Below are positions 17,698 to 26,071 of a DNA stretch of 64,000 bases, piece by piece; the first letter of the stretch is position 1, and each line of letters starts with the position of its first letter. The notes below the pieces were generated by a model. The model saw nothing but the letters and a program-made list of their open reading frames with translations, did not search any database and was not told the DNA's origin. Both the position numbers and the translations under genes were made by a program. The DNA is from Porticoccus sp905181945 (GTDB lineage: Bacteria; Pseudomonadota; Gammaproteobacteria; Pseudomonadales; Porticoccaceae), in NCBI RefSeq assembly GCF_047729555.1, contig NZ_CP159825.1:620001-684000 (forward strand). The letters are read 5' to 3'.

Positions 17698-18363
17698 TTG
17701 GCTAGTAAAATGAGTGACATCCTATTAAAACCAATTTTTAATGAGAATCCAATTGCGCTTCAGATTTTGGGAATATGCTCTGCGCTGGCTGTAACCTCTA
17801 GCCTGAAGGTTACCATGGTTATGTGTATTAGCTTAACGGTTGTGACAGCAATCTCATGTATGCTGATATCGCTGATAAGAAATCAAATTCCAAGCAGTAT
17901 TAGAATCATCGTACAGATGACCATCATAGCTTCTGTGGTTATTCTTGTTGACCAGGTGCTTAAAGCCGTAGCTTATGATATCAGCAAGCAGCTTTCTGTA
18001 TTTGTTGGGTTAATTATCACTAATTGCATTGTTATGGGGCGAGCTGAAGGTTATGCAATGAAGAATCCGCCTGTAAGTAGCTTCTTGGATGGAATTGGAA
18101 ATGGCCTTGGGTACAGTGTAATATTATTAGCGCTAGCGTTTATCCGAGAGCTATTTGGAACAGGCAATCTATACGGCTTTGAGATCTTCTCTTTAGCTAG
18201 CAATGGAGGCTGGTATGTACCAAACGGGCTGCTTCTTTTGCCACCAAGTGCTTTTTTCTTAATTGGTCTTTTTATTTGGGGTTTAAGGGTTTGGAAGAAA
18301 GGCCAAGTTGAGGCTCCTGATTTCAAGATTGCGCCAAATTCGTCTAAGGAGGAAGCTGCCTGA
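17698..18363 (+). CDS. nqrD: Na+-translocating NADH:quinone reductase subunit D
   Basis: Six-helix inner-membrane subunit of the RnfE/NqrD family that, with NqrE, forms the pseudo-symmetrical core binding a [2Fe-2S] cluster. Family motifs are NPIALQILGICSALAVTS near the N-terminus and LIITNCIVMGRAEG, whose Cys is a cluster ligand. I chose the TTG at 17698, because the distance to NPIALQ then matches Vibrio NqrD; an ATG 12 bp downstream is the alternative. The stop codon overlaps the nqrE start by one base. Confidence 0.96.
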   Translation: MASKMSDILLKPIFNENPIALQILGICSALAVTSSLKVTMVMCISLTVVTAISCMLISLIRNQIPSSIRIIVQMTIIASVVILVDQVLKAVAYDISKQLSVFVGLIITNCIVMGRAEGYAMKNPPVSSFLDGIGNGLGYSVILLALAFIRELFGTGNLYGFEIFSLASNGGWYVPNGLLLLPPSAFFLIGLFIWGLRVWKKGQVEAPDFKIAPNSSKEEAA

Positions 18364-18980
18364 TGGAGCATTATTTAAGTTTATTTGTCCGGTCTGTTTT
18401 TATTGAAAATATGGCTCTGTCTTTTTTTCTGGGGATGTGTACATTTTTAGCCATTTCTAAGAAGGTTCAAGCTGCCATAGGTCTTGGTATTGCTGTCATT
18501 GTAGTTTTAGTGGTAACTGTACCTGCCAACTATTTGATATTTAAATACTTACTAACCGAAGGTGCCTTAACATGGACTGGTATAGAAGGTATGGATAAGG
18601 TGGATTTGAGTTTTCTTGGGCTGTTGAGTTATATCGGTGTTATCGCTGCTATTGTTCAAATTATGGAAATGTTTTTAGATAAATACGTTCCGGCTCTTTA
18701 CAGCGCTCTCGGTGTCTTTTTGCCGTTAATAACCGTTAATTGTGCAATTTTAGGCGCGGCTTTGTTTATGGTTGAGCGTGACTATGACTTAGCTGAGAGC
18801 ACAGTATACGGATTAGGTGCTGGCTTTGGTTGGGCGCTAGCAATTGTGGCGCTTGCTGGTATACGCGAAAAACTTAAATATAGCGATGTGCCTGAAGGCC
18901 TTCAGGGCTTAGGAATTACTTTTATAACTGTTGGCCTCATGTCGTTAGGCTTTATGTCTTTTGGTGGAATAGACCTTTGA
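18363..18980 (+). CDS. nqrE: Na+-translocating NADH:quinone reductase subunit E
   Basis: Six-helix membrane subunit of the RnfA/NqrE family, partner of NqrD. Visible family motifs are MEHYLSLFVRSVFIENMALSFFLGMC at the N-terminus (with a conserved Cys) and LPLITVNCAILGAALFM with the second intramembrane cysteine. GFGWALAIVALAGIREKL is a conserved cytosolic loop. Length 205 is standard. Start ATGG overlaps the nqrD TGA, so the two genes are translationally coupled. Confidence 0.96.
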   Translation: MEHYLSLFVRSVFIENMALSFFLGMCTFLAISKKVQAAIGLGIAVIVVLVVTVPANYLIFKYLLTEGALTWTGIEGMDKVDLSFLGLLSYIGVIAAIVQIMEMFLDKYVPALYSALGVFLPLITVNCAILGAALFMVERDYDLAESTVYGLGAGFGWALAIVALAGIREKLKYSDVPEGLQGLGITFITVGLMSLGFMSFGGIDL

Positions 18981-19002
18981 TAGCTGTGGAGAAAAAATAT
19001 TT

Positions 19003-20226
19003 ATGAACTTAGAGATTTTGCTTGGTGTTGGAATGTTCACAGCTGTTGTATTAGCTCTGGTTGCTTTTATTTTGGCTGCTCGAGAGAAGTTGGTCAGTAC
19101 AGGGCTGGTTACAATTGATGTTAATGGCGAAAAAGATATTACTGTTCCATCTGGTGATAAATTACTATTAACCCTCTCTAATGCTGGTTTATTTCTTGCA
19201 TCTGCATGTGGCGGCGGCGGTACTTGTGCTCAGTGCAAGTGTATTGTTACTGAAGGCGGCGGTTCTATGCTGCCAACTGAAGAGTCTCACTTTTCTAAAC
19301 GTGAGGCTAGCGAGGGATGGCGGTTGTCTTGCCAGACCGCTGTAAAGCAGGACATGAAAGTTATTGTTCCAGAAGAGGTCTTTGGTGTTAAGCAGTGGGA
19401 ATGTACCGTTGAAGCCAATCCTAATGTTGCCACTTTTATTAAAGAGTTGACCCTCCGCTTGCCTGATGGTGAAAGTGTTGACTTTAAAGCTGGCGGTTAT
19501 GTCCAGCTAGAATGCCCCCCACATCATGTTAAATACAGTGATTTTGATATAGAGGACGAATATCGAGCTGATTGGGATCGTTTCGGATTTTTTAAACATG
19601 AATCTATAGTTAATGAGTCTGTGATCAGAGCTTACTCAATGGCCAACTATCCGGAAGAAAAAGGAATAGTTAAATTTAATATTCGATGTGCAACGCCGCC
19701 TCCTGGAACAGAGGGTATTCCACCCGGGGTTATGTCCTCATGGGCGTTCAACTTAAAGCCTGGTGATAGGGTTAATGTCTTTGGCCCATTTGGTGAATTC
19801 TTTGCTAAAGAGACCTCAACCGAAATGGTTTTCATTGGGGGAGGCGCAGGAATGGCGCCAATGCGATCACATTTGTTTGATCAGCTTCGTCGATTAAAAA
19901 CTGATCGTAAGATTTCATTCTGGTATGGCGCTCGTTCAATGCGCGAATGTTTTTATAATGATGAATACGATACTCTTGCCGGAGAAAATGATAATTTTGA
20001 ATGGCATCTAGCTCTTTCTGACGCGCAACCAGAAGACAAATGGGACGGACATAAAGGATTTATCCATCAAGTCCTTTATGAGAACTATTTAAAGGAGCAT
20101 CCAGCACCTGAGGACTGCGAATATTACATGTGTGGCCCGCCCATGATGAACTCGGCTGTCATCTCCATGTTGCTTGATCTTGGGGTTGAGAGAGATAATA
20201 TATTCCTTGATGATTTTGGTGGGTGA
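19003..20226 (+). CDS. nqrF: Na+-translocating NADH:quinone reductase subunit F
   Basis: NADH-oxidising subunit and electron entry point of Na+-NQR. One N-terminal membrane helix (residues about 3-25) anchors a ferredoxin domain with [2Fe-2S] ligands Cys69, Cys75, Cys78 and Cys110. A ferredoxin-reductase domain follows, with FAD-binding RAYSMANYPEE and NADH-binding GGGAGMAPMRSH plus a C-terminal CGPPMMN motif. All ligands match Vibrio NqrF at one residue offset. It is the last gene before a predicted terminator. Confidence 0.97.
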   Translation: MNLEILLGVGMFTAVVLALVAFILAAREKLVSTGLVTIDVNGEKDITVPSGDKLLLTLSNAGLFLASACGGGGTCAQCKCIVTEGGGSMLPTEESHFSKREASEGWRLSCQTAVKQDMKVIVPEEVFGVKQWECTVEANPNVATFIKELTLRLPDGESVDFKAGGYVQLECPPHHVKYSDFDIEDEYRADWDRFGFFKHESIVNESVIRAYSMANYPEEKGIVKFNIRCATPPPGTEGIPPGVMSSWAFNLKPGDRVNVFGPFGEFFAKETSTEMVFIGGGAGMAPMRSHLFDQLRRLKTDRKISFWYGARSMRECFYNDEYDTLAGENDNFEWHLALSDAQPEDKWDGHKGFIHQVLYENYLKEHPAPEDCEYYMCGPPMMNSAVISMLLDLGVERDNIFLDDFGG

Positions 20227-20270
20227 CCATTTAGTGCATAAAATGCTTCTAAGGACTATAAAATTAGTGA

Positions 20271-20298
20271 AAACGGGGCTTAGCGCCTCGTTTTTTTT
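20271..20298 (+). terminator. Rho-independent terminator after nqrF
   Basis: CGGGGC (20274-20279) and GCCTCG (20285-20290) pair in a 6-bp stem with one G-U pair and a 5-nt loop. Eight T residues follow directly and AAA precedes it. It lies 45 bp past the nqrF stop and before the apbE start I favour. If apbE actually starts upstream, at the GTG at 20267, the hairpin would be inside the coding sequence. Confidence 0.7.
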
Positions 20299-20320
20299 AA
20301 AAATTCCCCACAATCAAGCT

Positions 20321-21322
20321 ATGTTCTTACTTCCAGTTTTCTTTTTTATAGGCCTTGTTGGCTGCGCTAATCCTCCAGAAGAATTAGTCTATTCTGGCGA
20401 AGTTATGGGTACAACTTATCAAGTCAAGATAGTCACAGCAGATAAACTTCTTCCGAGAAATACAAGAAAATTAATAGATGATCAGTTGCAAAAAATTAAT
20501 AAGATATTTACAACATATAACAAAAAATCTGAGCTTATGCTTTTCAATGATTCTCTAATAAATCAACCTCAAACTGTTTCTCCAGAAATGATATATGTGT
20601 TATCAATAGCTCAGGATATTTTTGTTTTGTCTGATGGATATTTTGATCCAACTGTGTCCTCGTTAGTAGATCTTTGGGGATTTGGTCCTCAAAAATCTAA
20701 GGATGTTGTTCCGTCCCGCGAGCTGATCGACAACCTTCTTCCGCTCATTGGATTTGATAAGCTTGCTATAGATAAGAAAAAATATTTAGCAACACGACTT
20801 GGTGATATTAAAATTGATCTTTCAGCTATAGCAAAAGGTTATGCTGCAGATACTGTCGCTGAATTACTGAATTCATTGGGGGCAAAAAATTACCTAATAG
20901 AGGTAGGTGGAGAGCTGCGAATCCAGGGAGAAAGATTAGATGGTAAAAGTTGGCGTATTGCCATTGAAAAGCCCTCTTTTATGCAGGATGGTGTACAGCA
21001 AGTTATCCAGATAAAGGATTCTGGCGTAGCAACCTCTGGGGATTATCGAAACTACTTTGAAAAGAATGGCAAGAGGTACTCTCATACTATCGACCCACGA
21101 ACAGGCTACCCTATTACACATAAACTAGCCTCAGCTACCGTTATTGCTAAAAGTGCTGCTGAAGCAGACGCCTTAGCTACAGTTATGATGGTTTTGGGGC
21201 CCGAAAAGGCCCTTGTTCTTGCTGAAGATAATAGTATTCCAGCATATTTTTTGGTGAAGAGGTTAGATAGTTTTGATGTTGTTTATTCTTCGGCTTTTTC
21301 CCCTTATTTACTTGGAGAATAA
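20321..21322 (+). CDS. apbE: ApbE, FMN transferase lipoprotein for Na+-NQR
   Basis: Mg-dependent FAD:protein FMN transferase that attaches FMN to the threonines of NqrB and NqrC. From the ATG at 20321 the N-terminus is a lipoprotein signal with lipobox LVGC (Cys15). The mature enzyme shows GEVMGTTYQVKI, the LVDLWGFG segment, IDLSAIAKGYAAD, the flavin/metal region VEVGGELR-like (IEVGGELRIQG), and HTIDPRTGYP. In-frame upstream starts exist (ATG 20243, GTG 20267) but would give an over-long signal peptide. Placement between nqrF and nqrM fits its function. Confidence 0.92.
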   Translation: MFLLPVFFFIGLVGCANPPEELVYSGEVMGTTYQVKIVTADKLLPRNTRKLIDDQLQKINKIFTTYNKKSELMLFNDSLINQPQTVSPEMIYVLSIAQDIFVLSDGYFDPTVSSLVDLWGFGPQKSKDVVPSRELIDNLLPLIGFDKLAIDKKKYLATRLGDIKIDLSAIAKGYAADTVAELLNSLGAKNYLIEVGGELRIQGERLDGKSWRIAIEKPSFMQDGVQQVIQIKDSGVATSGDYRNYFEKNGKRYSHTIDPRTGYPITHKLASATVIAKSAAEADALATVMMVLGPEKALVLAEDNSIPAYFLVKRLDSFDVVYSSAFSPYLLGE

Positions 21323-21324
21323 TT

Positions 21325-21588
21325 ATGCTCGAGTCGTTACTTGCATTTTTTGTTTTGGTGCTAATTATGGCAGGCATGGCTGTTGGCGTAGTTCTGGGAA
21401 AACCCCCCTTAAAGGGATCTTGTGGTGGCATAGGTGCAGCTTTAAATGAAAGTGACTATACCTGCGATTTGTGTGGAGATGACCCAAACAAATGCGATGA
21501 ATTATTTCAAGAAAGTAAAGAAAAGATAACAAAAAATAGCGATATTAGTCTGGCTTACGATGCCTCCAGTCAGGCTAAAGAAAAATAG
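21325..21588 (+). CDS. nqrM: NqrM, Na+-NQR maturation factor
   Basis: Small membrane protein needed for Na+-NQR assembly, proposed to deliver iron to the NqrD/E centre. It has one N-terminal transmembrane helix (residues about 5-25) and the four family cysteines, here Cys33, Cys47, Cys50 and Cys57 (KGSCGGI and CDLCGDDPNKC). Length 87 is typical. A GGAG sits just before the ATG, and only 2 bp separate it from apbE, so the two are co-transcribed. Confidence 0.93.
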   Translation: MLESLLAFFVLVLIMAGMAVGVVLGKPPLKGSCGGIGAALNESDYTCDLCGDDPNKCDELFQESKEKITKNSDISLAYDASSQAKEK

Positions 21589-21624
21589 ATTTTTGATCCC
21601 ATAAAATTCAGCCAGCCAAGCAGT

Positions 21625-22914
21625 TTAGTTGATGCTTATTTTTAGCTCTTTTCCAATTTTAAGCGGCTTTTTAAGATTTATGTCGTTCCATGCAGTAATA
21701 TTTTTTACTGAGATGTTGTATTTTTTTGCAATTTTCCATAAAGAATCACCACTTTTCACTCTATGGGTGACTGAACTTGAATCAAGTCCAGTCCCAGGCA
21801 GTTTTATCTTTTGGCCAACTTGAATAATATGTCTGCGAATGGTGTTGCTGCGAATTAAAGACTCGGTACTCAGGCCATTTTTGAGAGCTATCTCCGAAAG
21901 AGTATCCCCTTCTTTGACTGTGTATATATTTATTGGGTACCACTCTTCCTTAGGGGTTTCTTCCAGAGAAATCAAAAAGATTTCTTTTGACTGGAGAGGT
22001 AGCAGGAGTGTCTGAGGGCTTTCTGGATGAGTTACTCCTAGCTTGTAACCTGGGTTGAGTAGGCGCATTTCGGTAACGTCTACACCGGCCATCCTAGCTG
22101 CTTGTGAGATGTCTATCTGGTTAACTAAGTCCATGCTTGTAAAATAAGGCTGATCAATAAGGAGCGGTAGATCAATATTGTATTTTTTTGGATTAGCCAC
22201 CATTCTTGATAGCATTAATAGTCGAGGGACATAAGATTTCGTTTCTTTTGGTAGTTCTAATGACCAAAAGTCAGTAGGCCTTCCTTTTTTTTCATTTTTC
22301 TTTATAGCTTTTTTCACTTTCCCTTCGCCGCCATTATAGGCCGCTATAGCCAGCAGCCAGTCCCCATCAAAGCGCCGGTATAAATACTTCAGGTAAGCTA
22401 TTGCAGCACTTGTGGATGCAATAGGATCAAGTCGAGCATCATACCAAGTATCTCTTTTTAATCCATATCGTCTAGCTGTAGCTGGAATAAATTGCCATAA
22501 ACCAGATGCATATTTGTGTGAATGAGATAAAGGATTGTACCCACTTTCGATTGCCGGCAAGAGAGCAAGCTCCAGTGGAATATTATTGGCTTCTAGTTCA
22601 CCAATAATATGATGCATATAGCGGCTGCCATTTGCTGTTATTTGGTTAATGTAATTTTGCTTGTTTTGATTCCAGTGCTTCTTTTTGCCTAGCTCCGGAT
22701 GACTGTAGTGCTGATGAAGATCTAAGCCTTGTCTTAGTCTAACCCATAGATCTTTTTGTGCTGGCAAGATTGAAGTAGGGGGTGCTATTTTAACTTCAGC
22801 GCTAATAATTTTTGTATCTGGAAGGCGGCTAACTTCCTCTATCTGCTGATGATGACCGCATCCTGAGATAAGAAGCATTAGACATGCTGTAAATGTTGGT
22901 ATTTTTAAGTGCAT
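21625..22914 (-). CDS. mltD: MltD-like membrane-bound lytic transglycosylase with two LysM domains
   Basis: Lipoprotein murein hydrolase that cleaves the MurNAc-GlcNAc bond with 1,6-anhydro ring formation. The signal ends in lipobox ISGC (Cys19). The SLT domain has the catalytic glutamate in LPAIESGYNP (Glu123), followed by ASGLWQFIPATAR and AIAAYNGGEGKV. Two LysM peptidoglycan-binding modules lie at the C-terminus (about residues 329-373 and 383-427). I start at the ATG at 22914; a GTG 6 bp upstream is possible. It is downstream of gloB on the same strand, the usual gammaproteobacterial pairing. Confidence 0.93.
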   Translation of the reverse strand: MHLKIPTFTACLMLLISGCGHHQQIEEVSRLPDTKIISAEVKIAPPTSILPAQKDLWVRLRQGLDLHQHYSHPELGKKKHWNQNKQNYINQITANGSRYMHHIIGELEANNIPLELALLPAIESGYNPLSHSHKYASGLWQFIPATARRYGLKRDTWYDARLDPIASTSAAIAYLKYLYRRFDGDWLLAIAAYNGGEGKVKKAIKKNEKKGRPTDFWSLELPKETKSYVPRLLMLSRMVANPKKYNIDLPLLIDQPYFTSMDLVNQIDISQAARMAGVDVTEMRLLNPGYKLGVTHPESPQTLLLPLQSKEIFLISLEETPKEEWYPINIYTVKEGDTLSEIALKNGLSTESLIRSNTIRRHIIQVGQKIKLPGTGLDSSSVTHRVKSGDSLWKIAKKYNISVKNITAWNDINLKKPLKIGKELKISIN

Positions 22915-22970
22915 TGTCACTTGTGAAACTTAAATGAAAGGCATTGCGAATGATTTTTAATTGTATCTGT

Positions 22971-23005
22971 CATATCAACATCAATCAATTCTTGATGTTA
23001 ATATG
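22971..23005. repeat. 14-bp inverted repeat between gloB and mltD
   Basis: CATATCAACATCAA (22971-22984) and TTGATGTTAATATG (22992-23005) pair with a single mismatch around a 7-nt loop. It lies 35 bp past the gloB stop on the minus strand and 57 bp before mltD. No T-tract follows on the minus strand, so it is a weak terminator candidate or an mRNA-processing hairpin between the two genes. Confidence 0.5.
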
Positions 23006-23039
23006 ACTCTTTATTTTTACTCTATAAGAATATTAACCC

Positions 23040-23807
23040 TTAGTAGCTGTCTTTCCATTTACGGATAGCTGCAAATGTCTCCTCTGTAGAAAGATATGCC
23101 TTTTTGCTATATTTTTTTGCAGCATTTTGGATTGTTTCTTCAGCGGCTCTTAAGAAAGGGTTGGTGGACAGCTCTAGCCCTATTGTTGATGGTATTGTCG
23201 GCTTATTCTGAATACGCAACAGCCTTATTTCTTCTGCATATTTTTGCAAGGATTTGTTTTCTGGCTCCACTGTCATGGCAAAACGCGTGTTAGTTTCTGT
23301 GTATTCGTGCCCACAATAAATCTTTGTTTCAGGAGGAAGGGAGGACAGCAAGGAAAGAGATCTAAACATTTGTTTTGGAGTGCCTTCAAATAATCTACCA
23401 CATCCATTTGAAAATAGTGTATCCCCGCAAAACAATATAGCTGCATCAGCAGAATAATAAGCGACATGATCCAGCGTATGGCCTGGTATACTTATGACTT
23501 GGAATGTGTGGTTAGCTATATTTAGGGTATCCATGTCCCGAACTACTCGGGTTACTTGCTTTATTCCTTCTGGTCCATAAACCGGCACTGAGTAGTGATT
23601 TAGTAGCTCGTCTGCACCACCAACATGATCTGGGTGATGATGTGTAATTAAAATACCATCCAATGAAAGTCCTAGCACATTAAGCTGTTTTAGCACTGGC
23701 GCTGAATCACCAGGGTCAACAACGTAAGCAGACTTGGTGCCCTCTGGTTGAAGAAACCAAATATAATTATCTCTGAATGCCCGAACGGTGTGAATGAGAA
23801 ACGACAT
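23040..23807 (-). CDS. gloB: Hydroxyacylglutathione hydrolase (glyoxalase II)
   Basis: Zinc metallo-beta-lactamase-fold enzyme that hydrolyses S-lactoylglutathione to lactate and glutathione in methylglyoxal detoxification. The metal-binding motif THHHPDH is at residues 55-61 (His56, His58, Asp60, His61). Further ligands lie in PGHTLDH and in CGHEYT, and FCGDTLFSNGCGRLFEG is a GloB signature. Length 255 is standard. Adjacent genes mltD, a methyltransferase and rnhA are in the usual order for this class. Confidence 0.95.
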   Translation of the reverse strand: MSFLIHTVRAFRDNYIWFLQPEGTKSAYVVDPGDSAPVLKQLNVLGLSLDGILITHHHPDHVGGADELLNHYSVPVYGPEGIKQVTRVVRDMDTLNIANHTFQVISIPGHTLDHVAYYSADAAILFCGDTLFSNGCGRLFEGTPKQMFRSLSLLSSLPPETKIYCGHEYTETNTRFAMTVEPENKSLQKYAEEIRLLRIQNKPTIPSTIGLELSTNPFLRAAEETIQNAAKKYSKKAYLSTEETFAAIRKWKDSY

Positions 23808-23947
23808 GACTAGACCCTAACATTATTTTCATTTGTATAGGATCTGCATAATAAACTATTAAAAGAAATGACTATAGGCAATAATAAAAAATTAGACTTT
23901 ATTGTAAGTTTAAATAAAATAAACTCGGGCCCCCAAAGAGGTTTTTA

Positions 23948-24751
23948 GTGTTTAAGATGTTAAGCATATTAAAGGTAGCCAGAAAATTTTTAGACAAAAA
24001 TAAGCAAATACCTCCATTGCCTGAGTCACAAGATCACTTTAAAAATTGGACTGCAACAAAATATGGGAAATATATTATTCAGGAAGAAAGTAGTGCGCTG
24101 AAAAATATTTTGCCAGACATTAACTCTCACAGGATGATGCAATTAGGATTGGTATCTCAGCTGAACTTGTCTTTGAGGTCGAACCATCTGCATAGTTTTT
24201 CATTTGGCCCGCTAAATACAAATATTTTAAATAGCGCTGTTTCAGATTTTGATACGCTTCCATTACCGTCGGAAACGATTGATACTGTTTTTCTTCATCA
24301 TGCACTAGAGTTTTCACAGCACCCCCACGAGGTTCTAAAGGAGGCGTCCAGGGTGTTGAAGCCATCCGGTTATATCGTAATGATAATTTTTAACCCTGTA
24401 AGTATGTTTGGCTTGCTAAAATTCCCTGTTCGTCTGTTTTCTTCTAATGCAGTATGGCGCCATCATGGGCTTCGGCGAGGACGAGTATTAGATTGGCTGA
24501 AGCTCTTAAGTATAAGGCCTACTAAACCATTGCCTAGGGATTGTCCTCCCCCTTGCAGTTATTCTAGTCGCCGGAATGCAGATGGGCTCTTGGCTAGAAT
24601 TTCAAATAAGTATCAGATGTTCTTTGGGGCGTTCTATATTATTGTTGCAAAAAAATATGTTTCTCGAGCAATATTTTCTGAAAATACAAGTTGGGAATCT
24701 TTGAGCATTCCAGTCACGGCTTCCACTAAAAAGTCCTCAGTGAATTCCTGA
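23948..24751 (+). CDS. SAM-dependent methyltransferase, YafS-like
   Basis: Class I methyltransferase of the type encoded between gloB and rnhA in gammaproteobacteria (E. coli yafS position). Motif-like segments are LPLPSETIDTVFLHHALEFSQHPHEVL and ASRVLKPSGYIVMIIFNP. The usual SAM motif I glycine-rich loop is poorly preserved: the corresponding segment reads MQLGLVSQLNLSL. The start GTG at 23948 follows AGAGG at a good distance; an in-frame ATG lies at 23957. The substrate is unknown. Confidence 0.8.
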   Translation: MFKMLSILKVARKFLDKNKQIPPLPESQDHFKNWTATKYGKYIIQEESSALKNILPDINSHRMMQLGLVSQLNLSLRSNHLHSFSFGPLNTNILNSAVSDFDTLPLPSETIDTVFLHHALEFSQHPHEVLKEASRVLKPSGYIVMIIFNPVSMFGLLKFPVRLFSSNAVWRHHGLRRGRVLDWLKLLSIRPTKPLPRDCPPPCSYSSRRNADGLLARISNKYQMFFGAFYIIVAKKYVSRAIFSENTSWESLSIPVTASTKKSSVNS

Positions 24752-24774
24752 GGATTTCAGCATGAGATGCTGAA
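24734..24774 (+). terminator. Two consecutive hairpins at the end of the methyltransferase gene
   Basis: TCCTCAG (24734-24740) pairs with CTGAGGA (24748-24754) around TGAATTC and spans the TGA stop codon. Two bases later TTCAGCAT (24756-24763) pairs with ATGCTGAA (24767-24774) around GAG. Neither is followed by a strong T-run (only TTT after the first), so termination is not certain. The tandem arrangement just upstream of rnhA may attenuate or protect transcript ends. Confidence 0.45.
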
Positions 24775-24830
24775 TTTGGCTGTCGTCTTTGAGAAAATAA
24801 TTTTTGATAGCAAACTCCAGGAGAAGGTAA

Positions 24831-25268
24831 TTGAAGGAAGTTGAAATTTTTACTGATGGTGCATGCAGAGGAAATCCGGGGCCTGGCGGCTGGGGGGCAC
24901 TATTAAGATACGGCGACAATGAAAAAAAAATTTATGGGGGCGACCGCCTAACAACAAATAATAGAATGGAGCTGATGGCTGCAATAGAAGCTTTGGCCTC
25001 ACTAAAAGAGACCTCGAGGGTCGTTCTGACAACAGATTCTCAATATGTGCGCCAAGGAATAACAAGCTGGATGGATAACTGGAAGAGACGTGGGTGGAAG
25101 ACGGCTAATAAGAAGCCAGTTAAAAATGTTGACCTGTGGCAGCGTCTTGAGAAAGAAGCCAGTTCTCATGAGGTTGAATGGATGTGGGTTAAGGGGCACA
25201 GTGGTCATCGAGAGAACGAGATGGCAGATCAGTTGGCAAACCAGGGGATAGACGAGCTAAGTAGCTAA
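24831..25268 (+). CDS. rnhA: Ribonuclease HI
   Basis: Degrades the RNA strand of RNA-DNA hybrids, such as R-loops and lagging-strand primers. All catalytic residues are present: Asp9 (FTDGACRGNPGPGGWGA), Glu47 (NRMELMAAIEAL), Asp69 (TTDSQYV), His123 and Asp133 (NEMADQLA). The basic handle WKRRGWKTANKKPVKN is intact. Length 145 is somewhat shorter than E. coli (155). The start is a TTG with a strong GGAGAAGG upstream. The gene is followed by dnaQ in the same direction, as expected. Confidence 0.96.
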   Translation: MKEVEIFTDGACRGNPGPGGWGALLRYGDNEKKIYGGDRLTTNNRMELMAAIEALASLKETSRVVLTTDSQYVRQGITSWMDNWKRRGWKTANKKPVKNVDLWQRLEKEASSHEVEWMWVKGHSGHRENEMADQLANQGIDELSS

Positions 25269-25309
25269 GTTTAAGTTTAATCTATTTAAGCCTGTTGAGG
25301 GTAACCACC

Positions 25310-26035
25310 ATGACAAGACAGATTGTATTAGATACAGAGACTACCGGTTTAGAACCAAGCGAAAATCATCGAATTATTGAAATTGGTTGCGTTGAGTTGA
25401 TTGACAGAAGAATGACTGACCGCCATTATCATCAGTATATAAATCCTGAAAGAGAAATTGACCAAGGCGCTGTCAATGTACATGGAATAACAACTGATTT
25501 TCTCACAGATAAACCCACTTTTTCATCGATATCCCATGAGTTTTTAGAATTCATTAGTGGCGCCGAACTGATAATTCATAATGCACCATTTGATGTCGGG
25601 TTTATTGATCACGAGCTAGCGAAACTAAAAGGAAAAATTACATCTGTTGTTAATATTTGCGATGTTGTAGATACGTTAGTAATGGCGCGCCAACGACACC
25701 CTGGGCAAAGAAATAACCTAGATGCTCTATGCAAGAGATATTTTGTTGATAATTCGCAGCGTGAGCTTCACGGTGCTTTACTGGATGCGGAAATATTAGC
25801 AGACGTTTACCTGCTGATGACAGGAGGCCAGATTGATTTTGTTTTAGGTAGCCATGGAAGCGCACGCGAAGGCATAGTGGAAAATGATATACGCCGATTA
25901 AATCCCGATCGATCCCCCCTCAAGGTTATTCGGGCTAGCGAGTGTGAGGTTGTGGCCCATAATGAAAAATTATCTAGAATTAATGAAGCCAGTAATGGTA
26001 GATGCCTATGGTTAGAAGCTAGAGATATTATCTGA
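25310..26035 (+). CDS. dnaQ: DNA polymerase III epsilon subunit (3'-5' proofreading exonuclease)
   Basis: DEDDh exonuclease that proofreads for the replicative polymerase. Catalytic residues Asp8 and Glu10 (LDTETTG), Asp95 (HNAPFDVGF), His154 and Asp159 (ELHGALLDAEILADVYL) are all present. The C-terminal tail (residues after about 185) would bind the alpha subunit. I start at the ATG at 25310, which follows GAGG by 9 bp, rather than the in-frame TTG at 25295. The stop codon lies inside a long inverted repeat shared with the convergent nhaB. Confidence 0.95.
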   Translation: MTRQIVLDTETTGLEPSENHRIIEIGCVELIDRRMTDRHYHQYINPEREIDQGAVNVHGITTDFLTDKPTFSSISHEFLEFISGAELIIHNAPFDVGFIDHELAKLKGKITSVVNICDVVDTLVMARQRHPGQRNNLDALCKRYFVDNSQRELHGALLDAEILADVYLLMTGGQIDFVLGSHGSAREGIVENDIRRLNPDRSPLKVIRASECEVVAHNEKLSRINEASNGRCLWLEARDII

Positions 26036-26050
26036 CATCTCTAGCTTCTA
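26013..26050. terminator. 14-bp perfect inverted repeat spanning the dnaQ stop codon
   Basis: TAGAAGCTAGAGAT (26013-26026) and ATCTCTAGCTTCTA (26037-26050) are perfect complements with a 10-nt loop. The loop contains the TGA of dnaQ (26033-26035). nhaB ends on the opposite strand at 26072, so the hairpin sits between convergent genes and probably acts as a bidirectional 3'-end structure. It lacks a T-tract on either side. Confidence 0.6.
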
Positions 26051-26071
26051 GTATGCTGTATCCATTCTTCC

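Noticed and set aside
24120..24365. Minus-strand ORF opposite the methyltransferase gene
   Set aside because: Shadow frame with no start context and no family features, inside a well-supported gene.
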